Positions 1-5,859 of a stretch of 5,859 nt of DNA are shown in pieces. A program made the position numbers and the translations under genes. The notes beneath the pieces were generated by a model. That model saw only the letters and a program-made list of their open reading frames with translations, did no database searches and was not told where the DNA came from. Origin of the DNA: Planctomycetales bacterium (GTDB lineage Bacteria; Planctomycetota; Planctomycetia; Gemmatales; Gemmataceae); the NCBI GenBank assembly GCA_020054355.1, contig JAGVLI010000761.1:1-5859 (forward strand), in the 5' to 3' direction. Each line of letters starts with the position of its first letter. The first letter of the stretch is position 1.

Positions 1-2409
1 CGCACCTCTCGGCCATTCGAGCAGCAGAGCTTCACCTTGCCCAGCGGCGAGAAAGCGGTGGTCGTCACGGGCGGCATCATTCTGGTCGTGCGCAACCTGC
101 AGAACCAGGAAGTCTTCGATATTGAAGCGGATCGGCTGGTGTTCTGGACCACCGGCAATACGGAAGAACTGTTCGGCAACATGCGCCGCTCGCAGGGCCA
201 GGCGAGCCGCGAGCTGGAATTTTTTCTGTCCGGCAACGTGGAAATCCGCCAGCAGAGCCGGCCGACCGATCAGCGGACCTTGCGCGCCGATGAGGTCTAC
301 TACGACGTGGGCCGCAACGTCGCGGTCGCCGTCAGCGCCGATCTGGAACTGAAGCGACCGGGGCTGGCCGAGCCGCTGCACGTCAAGGCCGATGAGTTGC
401 TGCAACTTTCGCCCACGCTCTACGAAGCGGTGCGCGCCGAGGTTTTTTCCAGCAAGACGCCTTCCGACCCCGGCCTGAAGATCACCATGGCGCAAGCCAC
501 CATCGAGCAGCGGCAAGAAGTCCGGCAAACGGTGTTCGGCACCGATATTCCCAGCGCGCGCACGGGCGCGGTGCAAGCGGAGCCTCTGCACTACTTTCGC
601 GGCACGGGTGTCGCCTTCGAGCTGGAAGACGTGCCGTTCTTCTATCTGCCGTTCGTGCAGGGCAACGTCGAAAAACCCTTCGGTCCGCTGATCGATTTCT
701 CGCTGGGGTACAGCAGGATCTTCGGCGCGCAAGCCTCGGTCGCCTTCGACGTCTACGACCTGTTCGGCCTGGCGCCGCTGGAGGGCACGCGCTGGCGGCT
801 GGACCTCGACTACCTGAGCAAGCGCGGGCCGGCGGCGGGAACCAAGTTCGACTATGCCGGCCACGATCTGTTCGGCATTCCCGGCCTGTACAACGGCGTG
901 GCCCGGGCGTGGGGCATCTCCGACGACGGCGAGGACATCCTGGGGCCATTCCGCAATAACGAGCCGCATCCGAACGGCCGCGGCCGGGTGCTGGTCCGCC
1001 ACGACTGGTGGGACCTGCCCGACGGCTTCAGCGTCAAGGGCCAATTTTCCTGGTTGAGCGACCGCAACTTCCTGGAGCAGTATTACAAGTACGAGTTCGA
1101 CAACGAGCTCGACCAGGACACCTTCCTGTACATCAAGCAGCAACAAGGCAACTGGGCCTGGACCGGCCTGGCGGATGTGCGCCTGAACGACTGGGTGACG
1201 AAGACCGAATGGCTGCCGAGGCTGGACGGCTACGCGCTGGGCCTGTCGCCGTTCGAGTACTTCACCTACAACATCCACGGCAGCGCCGGCTATGCGCAGC
1301 TGAAGCCGACCGAGGAAGGCTCGCCGGTGATCCAGCCGACCCAGGTGCGCCTGGACACCGCGCGCTTCGACTTGTGGCAAGAGTTGAGCCTGCCGTTCTA
1401 CGCGGGGCCGGTCAAGGTTGTGCCCTACGGCGTCCTCGATCTGACGCAGTACACCAAAGACCTGACCGGCGACGACCGCGGCCGGTTCTACGGCGGCGGC
1501 GGCGTGCGCGGCAGCATGCCCCTGAGCCGGCTTTACCCGTCGGTGGCCAGCGAGCTGTGGAACCTGAACGGCCTCTATCACAAGATCGTGCTCGGCGGCA
1601 ATTTCTACGCGGCGCGCTCGGACACGCCCTTCTCGCAGTTGCCGCAGCTGGACGAACTGCACGACGACGCCAGCGATCAGGCGATCCGCGACATCACGCC
1701 GCTGCAGCCGCAGTTAAACGCTCAGGCCGGCGTCGCCCTGGCGACCTCGCCCCTGTTCAATCCGCAGACCTATGCCATCCGTCGGCTGGTGAATAACCGT
1801 ATCGATACGCTGGACACGATTCAGGTGCTGCAAATGGACGTGCGGCAGCGCTTGCAGACCAAGCGCGGCTATCCGGGGTTGCAGCACATCATCGACTGGA
1901 TGACGTTGGACACGTCCGCTTCGTACTTCCCGGATGCGGCGCGCGACAACTTCGGCGAGAGCTTCTCGTTCTTCCAGTACAACTATACCTGGAATATCGG
2001 CGACCGGACGGCCTTCGTGTCCGACGGCTGGTTCGATCCGTTCGGCGACGGCGCGCGGGTATGGAGCGTCGGCGCGTTCATCAACCGGCCGGACCGCACC
2101 AGCTTCTATCTCGGCTACCGCCAGATCGAACCGCTGAACAGCCAGGCGGTGAGCGGTGCGGCCACCTATGTCTTCAGTCCCAAGTACGCCATGACCGCCT
2201 CCAGCGTCTACGACTTCGGCATTCGGGAAAGCATGGCGAACTCGATCATCCTGACACGGATGGGGTCCGACATTCAGGTCAGCCTGGGCTTGACCTGGAA
2301 CACCCTGCAGAACAACTTCGGCGCCATCCTCACGATCGTGCCCAACCTGGTGGCGCCGAATTTTCTGCCGGGATCGCGGGGCCTCGGCATGACGCCGTCG
2401 GGCCGGTAA
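1..2409 (+). CDS. lptD: LptD/OstA-like outer-membrane LPS-assembly protein (5' end cut off by window)
   Basis: LptD is the outer-membrane beta-barrel that, with the LptE plug, receives lipopolysaccharide from the periplasmic LptA bridge and inserts it into the outer leaflet. The frame is open from base 1, so the first residue and signal peptide lie off the window; 802 residues are visible. Numbering from base 1, residues about 20-135 look like an LptA/OstA domain, with recurring beta motifs EVFDIEADRLVFW (37-49), FFLSGNVEIRQ (74-83), LRADEVYYD (94-102) and HVKADEL (127-133). The barrel start is marked by VPFFYLPF (211-218) and a following GPLIDFSLGYSRIFGAQ stretch, matching the family's PifylPy...G pattern. 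The rest alternates polar and aromatic residues, as expected of barrel strands with long loops. TTG at 37 could initiate but would remove part of the domain, so I treat it as internal. No cysteine is visible, and the C-terminus is a basic tail (ending PSGR) rather than an aromatic residue. The gene is convergent with its right neighbour. Family assignment is firm; the LPS role in this organism is inferred. Confidence 0.85.
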   Translation, partial: RTSRPFEQQSFTLPSGEKAVVVTGGIILVVRNLQNQEVFDIEADRLVFWTTGNTEELFGNMRRSQGQASRELEFFLSGNVEIRQQSRPTDQRTLRADEVYYDVGRNVAVAVSADLELKRPGLAEPLHVKADELLQLSPTLYEAVRAEVFSSKTPSDPGLKITMAQATIEQRQEVRQTVFGTDIPSARTGAVQAEPLHYFRGTGVAFELEDVPFFYLPFVQGNVEKPFGPLIDFSLGYSRIFGAQASVAFDVYDLFGLAPLEGTRWRLDLDYLSKRGPAAGTKFDYAGHDLFGIPGLYNGVARAWGISDDGEDILGPFRNNEPHPNGRGRVLVRHDWWDLPDGFSVKGQFSWLSDRNFLEQYYKYEFDNELDQDTFLYIKQQQGNWAWTGLADVRLNDWVTKTEWLPRLDGYALGLSPFEYFTYNIHGSAGYAQLKPTEEGSPVIQPTQVRLDTARFDLWQELSLPFYAGPVKVVPYGVLDLTQYTKDLTGDDRGRFYGGGGVRGSMPLSRLYPSVASELWNLNGLYHKIVLGGNFYAARSDTPFSQLPQLDELHDDASDQAIRDITPLQPQLNAQAGVALATSPLFNPQTYAIRRLVNNRIDTLDTIQVLQMDVRQRLQTKRGYPGLQHIIDWMTLDTSASYFPDAARDNFGESFSFFQYNYTWNIGDRTAFVSDGWFDPFGDGARVWSVGAFINRPDRTSFYLGYRQIEPLNSQAVSGAATYVFSPKYAMTASSVYDFGIRESMANSIILTRMGSDIQVSLGLTWNTLQNNFGAILTIVPNLVAPNFLPGSRGLGMTPSGR

Positions 2410-2430
2410 ACGTTCCGTGGGGATAGTGCA

Positions 2431-2444
2431 ACGCCGCGCGGCGT
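2431..2444. terminator. Perfect GC-rich palindrome between convergent genes, possible bidirectional terminator
   Basis: ACGCCGCGCGGCGT reads identically on both strands and can fold as a five-base-pair stem with a GCGC loop. It occupies most of the 34-base gap between the lptD stop (TAA, 2407-2409) and the convergent gene, whose TGA stop (complement of 2444-2446) it touches. This is where a shared terminator is expected. No U-tract follows on either strand, so it is not a canonical intrinsic terminator. In such GC-rich DNA a 14-base palindrome could also arise by chance. Confidence 0.3.
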
Positions 2445-5062
2445 CACTCGGCTTCTTCGGGCAACGGCGCTTTCGGATCGCCGGCTTCCACGCGCTTCAG
2501 CTGCTTGCGGAAATAGTCGTTCTTGGGTTCCAGCTCCAGGCAGCGCTTCATCAACTCGACGGCCTTGTCCTTGTTGCCGCGCTGGAAATGCGCTTCGGCC
2601 AAGGTGTCCAGATAACCCGCGCTGTCCGGGGATAGCTGGACCGCCCGCTCCGCCGCTTCCTGGGCCTTCTCCAGCTGACGACGGCAGCAGGCCGCCAACC
2701 AGGCCAGCGTATTGTGGCTCGTCGCGCTGCGCGGATACTCCTTGCAAACCTTCTCGTGGATCGCGAAGACCTGGCCGAACAGCTCGTCGGCCTCAGGTTT
2801 GCGATCCGCCTTTTCCAGGTCGGCCACCAGCTGAATGGGCAGGTTGACGTTGCCCGGCGACAGCTTGAGACAAAGCTGGATCTCGCGCTTGGCCTCGTCG
2901 AGCTTGCCGGCTTGCAGCGCTGCCCTGGCGGCGTTCTGATGCACCAGCAACGGCACCTGCACGTGGGCGGTCTGTTCCACGAACTGCACGGTGGTCCGCA
3001 TGCAGCGCAGCCGGAACTTCTCGAACAGGTCGGCCGCCTGGGCATGTTCCTTGCGGTACTGTGCAGCGTAAGCCAGGTGGCGGAGCGATTCGTTCAGTCC
3101 CCAGCTCTCCAGCGCGCCGGTGCGGAAGATCAAGTCGCGCTCGCGCTCCGCGTCCGCCAGATGGCCGCGTTCGCCCAGCACACGGGCAAAGTGATAGCGG
3201 GTCACGTATTCGCCGCCGAGCAGGAGCCAGTGGGACAGTTCGATGAACTTCTTGCCCTCGGCTGCCTGACCGTCCTGCATCAACGCCCAGCCGTGCAGGA
3301 ATAACGGCAACGGTTGCCCCTTGTCCTTGTCCCAAGCCTGTCGATAGCGCTGGGCCGCTTCCTTCCACGATTTCCTAGCCGCCAGAACGTCTCCCAAGCG
3401 TTGCAGCGTCGTCGCGGTCGGCGCGGCGCCGACCGACTTCTCCAGGCATTTTTCCTCGAGTTCCTTGCGTCCGACCAGGGCAAACGCCTCGGCCAGGTCC
3501 GCCAGCAGCGAGCCGTCCTTTTCGACGTTGGGATCCTCGATGAGCCTGCGGGCGCTCTGGATCAGAGCAGCACGTTCCTTCTCGCCGAGCTTGCCGTCGA
3601 ACAGCGAGCGCAATTGCTTGAGAATGGCCGCAGTCTCATCAGCGGTGTGCTGATGACGCAGCATTTTCCACCAGCCGAGTGCCGCGTTGCTTCGATTCGG
3701 AAACAGCGCGGCCAGGTACTGGGACAGTATGGCATCGCCTTGCAAGTTCTTGAGCCGTTCCGCCGCCGTGGCGAACGCCAGGTCTTTCAGCCCCAGGCGC
3801 ATTTCCTGCTGCACCAGGTCGCTGACGGTCGGGTACTCGCTCCGCCCTTCGAGCTGTTCGGGCAGCGTCTTCAGCAGTTCGATGGCCTTGTCCTGCTCGC
3901 CGAGGTGGGCCAGCACGCGCGCTTTGCCCAGTAGAACGCCGGGCCGCTGCTCCGGTAGCGCTTCGTTGACCTTGTCGGCCAGCGCCATGGCTTCGGCGTA
4001 GCGCGACTGGAAGCAGAGGACTTCAAAGGCGGGATAGTACTGCTTGCCGCGAATCAGCAGGGCCAGCGCATCGTCGGAGCGGTCATTGAGGAACAGCGCC
4101 TTCGCGCCGAGCCAGACGTAGTCGGGATGGTCGAAATTGGCGGTGGTGAATTTCCGCAGTTCTTCCAGTGCTTTGTTCAGCTCAACCTGGTTGCCCGCCA
4201 CGCGGTGGAAAGCGATGGTGTGGGTCAATTTTTCGATGCCGAACTCGTCGGGATCGTTGTCCTTGACGTAGCGGCGGGCCAGTTCCTGCCAATCGCTTTG
4301 CTCGGCGAGCAGGGTGTGGATTACCTTGAAATTGCCGGACTTCTCCGCCGCCCAGCGTTGCAGCTTGGCGTCCTTGCCCTGGGCGCGAACGAGATGAAAG
4401 AGGACTTCCGCCGCCGCCTTATCCCCCTTCTCGGCCTTGGCCTTGCAGTACGCGATCTTCTCGTCGAGCTTCCCGGCAAAGAGCAAGTGGGCGGCGTAGT
4501 GGCGCGCGGCGGTCTCGCTCTCGCTGGCCAGGCCCAGTTCCAGGAACTGCTCCAGGGTTTGCTGGTTGCCTGCGATGAGCAAGTCACCCGCGCTTTGGAC
4601 AACCTCGCGGGACAGTTGCTCGTAGATGTTGCGGCGCAGCGGCACGTTCTCCTCGGCGGTGGAGATTTTCAGCAGCGTGGTGAAGCCGACATTGCCGAGC
4701 TTGGACAACTCCTTGCAGACCGTGAGCTTGTCTTCGTCCGCGCCGTTCTTGTAGCGCTGAATCAGGGTGAGAATGTTCTTCGGCGTGTCCGGATAGACGC
4801 CCCATTTGAAGTCCTCAAGGATTTCGCCGGCGCGGCGCGCGACCTCGCGGTCCTGGCTCTTGGCTGCTTCGACCAGGGCTGCCTCGGCCTTGCGTCCAGC
4901 GGCGCGCAGAAACACGGACGCTTGCTCGCGGACCTGGAAGGTGTCGTCGCCGAGTTGCTTGACCGCCTTGGCGATGTCCGCCTCCGTCGGTTCGGCAGCG
5001 CCGAGCAGCGTTGCCGTCAGCACGAGGAAACAGCTGGCCAGCCTGCGCGCGAACGCCTTCAT
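2444..5062 (-). CDS. Secreted HEAT-like plus tetratricopeptide (TPR) repeat protein
   Basis: Function is not recognised beyond repeat architecture. From the ATG at 5062 it encodes 872 residues. Residues 1-23 form a signal peptide: MKAFARR, a hydrophobic core (CFLVLTATLL) and a GAA|E cleavage-like site, so the protein should be exported. Residues about 24-85 form HEAT-like helical pairs (DDTFQVREQASVFLRAAG, then DREVARRAGEIL), followed by FKWGVYPDTP (85-94). The middle is helical. TPR-like units are visible at about 376-400, 551-600, 657-685, 706-735, 783-811 and 815-846; the best is SAGYLDTLAEAHFQRGNKDKAVELMKRCLEL. The acidic tail ends PEEAE. Such solenoids usually bind other proteins, and no catalytic motif is seen. 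An upstream in-frame ATG at 5119 would add 19 residues, but it lies inside an inverted repeat, puts a charged segment before the signal peptide and lacks the Shine-Dalgarno sequence found before 5062. A periplasmic or surface scaffold is the best guess. Confidence 0.85.
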   Translation of the reverse strand: MKAFARRLASCFLVLTATLLGAAEPTEADIAKAVKQLGDDTFQVREQASVFLRAAGRKAEAALVEAAKSQDREVARRAGEILEDFKWGVYPDTPKNILTLIQRYKNGADEDKLTVCKELSKLGNVGFTTLLKISTAEENVPLRRNIYEQLSREVVQSAGDLLIAGNQQTLEQFLELGLASESETAARHYAAHLLFAGKLDEKIAYCKAKAEKGDKAAAEVLFHLVRAQGKDAKLQRWAAEKSGNFKVIHTLLAEQSDWQELARRYVKDNDPDEFGIEKLTHTIAFHRVAGNQVELNKALEELRKFTTANFDHPDYVWLGAKALFLNDRSDDALALLIRGKQYYPAFEVLCFQSRYAEAMALADKVNEALPEQRPGVLLGKARVLAHLGEQDKAIELLKTLPEQLEGRSEYPTVSDLVQQEMRLGLKDLAFATAAERLKNLQGDAILSQYLAALFPNRSNAALGWWKMLRHQHTADETAAILKQLRSLFDGKLGEKERAALIQSARRLIEDPNVEKDGSLLADLAEAFALVGRKELEEKCLEKSVGAAPTATTLQRLGDVLAARKSWKEAAQRYRQAWDKDKGQPLPLFLHGWALMQDGQAAEGKKFIELSHWLLLGGEYVTRYHFARVLGERGHLADAERERDLIFRTGALESWGLNESLRHLAYAAQYRKEHAQAADLFEKFRLRCMRTTVQFVEQTAHVQVPLLVHQNAARAALQAGKLDEAKREIQLCLKLSPGNVNLPIQLVADLEKADRKPEADELFGQVFAIHEKVCKEYPRSATSHNTLAWLAACCRRQLEKAQEAAERAVQLSPDSAGYLDTLAEAHFQRGNKDKAVELMKRCLELEPKNDYFRKQLKRVEAGDPKAPLPEEAE

Positions 5063-5068
5063 GGGAAG

Positions 5069-5073
5069 CTCCC
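5069..5073 (-). promoter_or_regulatory. Shine-Dalgarno sequence fixing the start of the HEAT/TPR gene
   Basis: On the minus strand GGGAG lies six bases before the ATG at 5062. This supports that codon over the in-frame ATG at 5119. GGGA can pair with the TCCC immediately before the start codon (GGGA-GCT-TCCC), so a very small hairpin could partly hide the site; regulation by it is not shown. Confidence 0.6.
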
Positions 5074-5079
5074 GAATGA

Positions 5080-5099
5080 GCCTGGTGCTACTTCCAGGC
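5080..5099 (-). other. Small leader hairpin upstream of the HEAT/TPR gene
   Basis: GCCTGG (5080-5085) and CCAGGC (5094-5099) are perfect inverted repeats around an eight-base loop. They sit 17 bases upstream of the ATG at 5062, between the Shine-Dalgarno sequence and the larger REP-like repeat. It would be in the mRNA leader only if transcription starts upstream of it. A six-base stem is short and may be chance. No recognisable -35/-10 pair was found between here and the repeat. Confidence 0.25.
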
Positions 5100-5106
5100 A
5101 CTGTTT

Positions 5107-5176
5107 GCCCGTGGGTCACGATTCCAATCGTGACAGGCGGTGAAGATTGTCACGATTGGAATCGTGACCCACGGGC
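5107..5176. repeat. REPIN/BIME-like inverted pair of 20-base palindromes (GTCACGATT type)
   Basis: Two 29-base arms (5107-5135 and 5148-5176) are exact reverse complements separated by 12 bases, GGCGGTGAAGAT. Each arm contains a palindrome, GTCACGATTCCAATCGTGAC, at 5115-5134 and, in reverse orientation, at 5149-5168. Nine bases at each end of the unit pair around a two-base centre. Each unit is preceded on its own strand by GTGG. Two palindromic units in inverted orientation, each with a GTRG-like foot, is the arrangement of REP doublets (BIMEs/REPINs), which in other bacteria are mobilised in trans by a TnpA-REP (RAYT) transposase. No such gene is in this window. The structure is seen directly; class membership is inferred. 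It begins 45 bases upstream of the HEAT/TPR start codon. Confidence 0.8.
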
Positions 5177-5219
5177 CAGCCGTCACTTGATTGGGCACTG
5201 GGTCATTGGTGGCCGACTC

Positions 5220-5283
5220 TTGCAGGTCAGGCTTTCCAGCTTGACGCTTCACGGTTCGTCAGGCTGGAAAGCCTGACCTACAA
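5220..5283. repeat. Second REPIN/BIME-like inverted pair (GTCAGGCTTTCC type)
   Basis: Arms of 27 bases (5220-5246 and 5257-5283) pair at 25 positions around a ten-base loop, CTTCACGGTT. The exceptions are a C/A mismatch at 5223/5280 and a T/G at 5241/5262. Each arm contains a 20-base palindrome: GTCAGGCTTTCCAGCTTGAC at 5226-5245, and GTCAGGCTGGAAAGCCTGAC at 5258-5277, whose eight-base halves match perfectly. On its own strand the right-hand unit is preceded by GTAG, while the left-hand unit has the variant GCAG. The right arm therefore looks nearer to consensus and the left arm more decayed. The gap to the first element is 43 bases, in which I see nothing. Similar GTAGGTCAGGCTTTCC repeats are, from memory, frequent in planctomycete intergenic DNA. 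Confidence 0.8.
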
Positions 5284-5737
5284 CTGGACGAGGGGAACCT
5301 ATTCAGTCTAACGTCCAGCCGGCACTTCGCACAACGCTGCGATCCCTCCAACCGCGCCCACCGGACCCTCCGAATACCATTGGGCTGGCACGAGTCCAGT
5401 TGCAGCGGTCGTAACGACTGCAAAAAAGACGGCAACGGTAGCGGCGTCCCGCGCCGGATCGCGTGAGAAATTCCGAAAAAGGATTGCGACGCTTGCGGGA
5501 TTGCGCGAAGATGGGTAATCGCTGCCGTTGACCCTCAGTCCGGGGAACGGCTCCCATTCGACGACTCGCGTCAGGTCCCTTTTCGGTTCGCGAATGGGCG
5601 GCATTTCCTCGACTGGTCCGCAACACCGACGAGTATCGTGCTGCCTGGCCGTGGCTGCGCGACCGGTCTTCGATTCACAGCGACAGCGCTCATCCTGGCC
5701 CCTTCCAGGGGGGTTCCCGTTACTGGAGTGGTGTACC
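5284..5737. other. 454-base intergenic stretch with no supportable gene
   Basis: Open frames here are on the minus strand. One runs from 5763 to 5308 and could encode 151 residues, but it starts inside the zinc-ribbon gene, has arginine/proline-rich composition for much of its length and shows no family motif. I regard it as non-coding. Small structures present are a seven-base inverted repeat CTGGACG/CGTCCAG (5284-5290 and 5312-5318) next to the second REP-like element, a direct repeat GGATTGCG (5481-5488 and 5498-5505), and a possible CCCC/GGGG leader hairpin at 5699-5711. TTGACC at 5528-5533 resembles a -35 box but has no -10 box at the right distance. The promoter of the gene at 5738 probably lies here but I cannot place it. 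Confidence 0.5.
5725..5728 (+). promoter_or_regulatory. Shine-Dalgarno sequence for the zinc-ribbon gene
   Basis: GGAG lies nine bases before the ATG at 5738 and supports that codon as the start. The same frame remains open for a while upstream without another ATG; a CTG at 5723 overlaps this site and is unlikely to initiate. Confidence 0.6.
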
Positions 5738-5859
5738 ATGCCGAAAATCTGTGAGATCTGCAAACAGCCCTACGCCGATAACCTGACCAGCTGTCCGAAC
5801 TGCGATGTGGACATCTTCGGTTCGCCATCGGCATCCGACGATCCGGACGGCGCAGCGCC
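5738..5859 (+). CDS. Zinc-ribbon protein, N-terminal fragment (3' end beyond window)
   Basis: Forty residues are visible before the window ends; the two remaining bases (CC) specify proline whatever follows. CEIC at residues 5-8 and CPNC at 19-22 give a CxxC-x10-CxxC zinc-ribbon spacing, able to hold one structural zinc. This is followed by DVDIFG and an acidic, serine-rich linker (SASDDPDG). No signal peptide is seen, so this end is probably cytoplasmic. In planctomycetes short zinc ribbons of this kind often head long multidomain proteins with disordered linkers, but that is general recollection and the downstream domains cannot be seen. The start is supported by GGAG nine bases upstream. 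The gene points away from the HEAT/TPR gene, and 675 bases separate the two start codons. The actual function cannot be told from this fragment. Confidence 0.7.
   Translation, partial: MPKICEICKQPYADNLTSCPNCDVDIFGSPSASDDPDGAA

Noticed and set aside
482..949. 155-codon minus-strand frame opposite lptD
   Set aside because: Arginine/proline-rich low-complexity translation opposite conserved LptD motifs; no independent support.
1008..1796. 262-codon plus-strand frame overlapping lptD
   Set aside because: It lies wholly inside the LptD barrel-coding region, and its arginine/proline/alanine-rich translation is typical of an out-of-frame shadow.
2714..3934. Plus-strand open frames at 2714-3304 and 3314-3934 antisense to the HEAT/TPR gene
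   Set aside because: They are complements of TPR-coding codons; long antisense frames are expected at this GC content, and no motif or Shine-Dalgarno sequence supports them.
5000..5062. Lipoprotein signal (LAS-C) or Tat signal (ARRLAS) at the start of the HEAT/TPR protein
   Set aside because: The cysteine at residue 11 comes before, not after, the hydrophobic core, so it is not a lipobox. The twin arginine lacks the following F-L-K type residues of a Tat motif. A standard Sec signal ending GAA fits better.
4127..5143. 338-codon plus-strand open frame antisense to the HEAT/TPR gene
   Set aside because: It lies almost entirely opposite a well-supported gene and ends within the REP-like repeat. 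Its translation has no family motif and looks like the mirror of a GC-rich leucine/alanine-rich reading frame.
5107..5283. CRISPR array or intrinsic terminators
   Set aside because: The repeated units are in inverted pairs of two different sequences with short unequal loops, not direct repeats with uniform spacers. No U-tract follows either hairpin, and the location is 5' of both flanking genes.
5528..5560. Sigma-70 promoter starting at TTGACC
   Set aside because: The bases at the expected -10 distance (around CCCATTCG) bear no resemblance to TATAAT, and the site is about 200 bases from the next start codon.
5308..5763. 151-codon minus-strand frame in the intergenic region
   Set aside because: It starts within the zinc-ribbon gene, has no clear ribosome-binding site or known motif, and has skewed composition. 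A single hydrophobic stretch near its end is not enough to call a membrane protein.

Overview
The window looks like a piece of a GC-rich planctomycete chromosome, probably from the Gemmatales side of the phylum. This is an inference from gene style, not from a marker gene. The clues are a large secreted HEAT/TPR protein with a WGVYPDTP-type motif, a protein opening with a CxxC/CPNC zinc ribbon followed by an acidic linker, and intergenic inverted pairs of GTAGGTCAGGCTTTCC-type palindromes, which I associate from memory with planctomycete genomes.

Layout. Bases 1-2409 (+) hold most of an LptD/OstA-type outer-membrane LPS-assembly protein whose N-terminus lies off the left edge. After a 34-base gap containing a perfect 14-base palindrome comes a convergent gene on the minus strand (2444-5062). 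It encodes a secreted 872-residue alpha-solenoid protein with HEAT-like repeats, then TPR repeats. Upstream of that gene, at 5107-5283, are two consecutive hairpin elements. Each is made of two inverted copies of a 20-base palindrome carrying a GTRG-like foot (REP doublet, BIME or REPIN-like). Bases 5284-5737 contain no gene I can support. At 5738 a plus-strand gene starts with a good Shine-Dalgarno sequence and runs off the right edge. Its first 40 residues form a zinc ribbon plus an acidic linker.

How the parts relate. LptD would be the terminal outer-membrane station of lipopolysaccharide export. The HEAT/TPR protein is predicted to be exported and to act as a periplasmic or cell-surface scaffold. 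The two genes are convergent, so there is no operon link, and any functional link is speculative. The zinc-ribbon gene is divergent from the HEAT/TPR gene, and the REP-like cluster lies between their 5' ends, nearer the HEAT/TPR start.

The most noteworthy items are the pair of REPIN-like elements of two related subfamilies side by side, and the cysteine-free LptD. I see no convincing new defence, mobile or RNA-based system here. No transposase, tRNA, rRNA or CRISPR array is visible.
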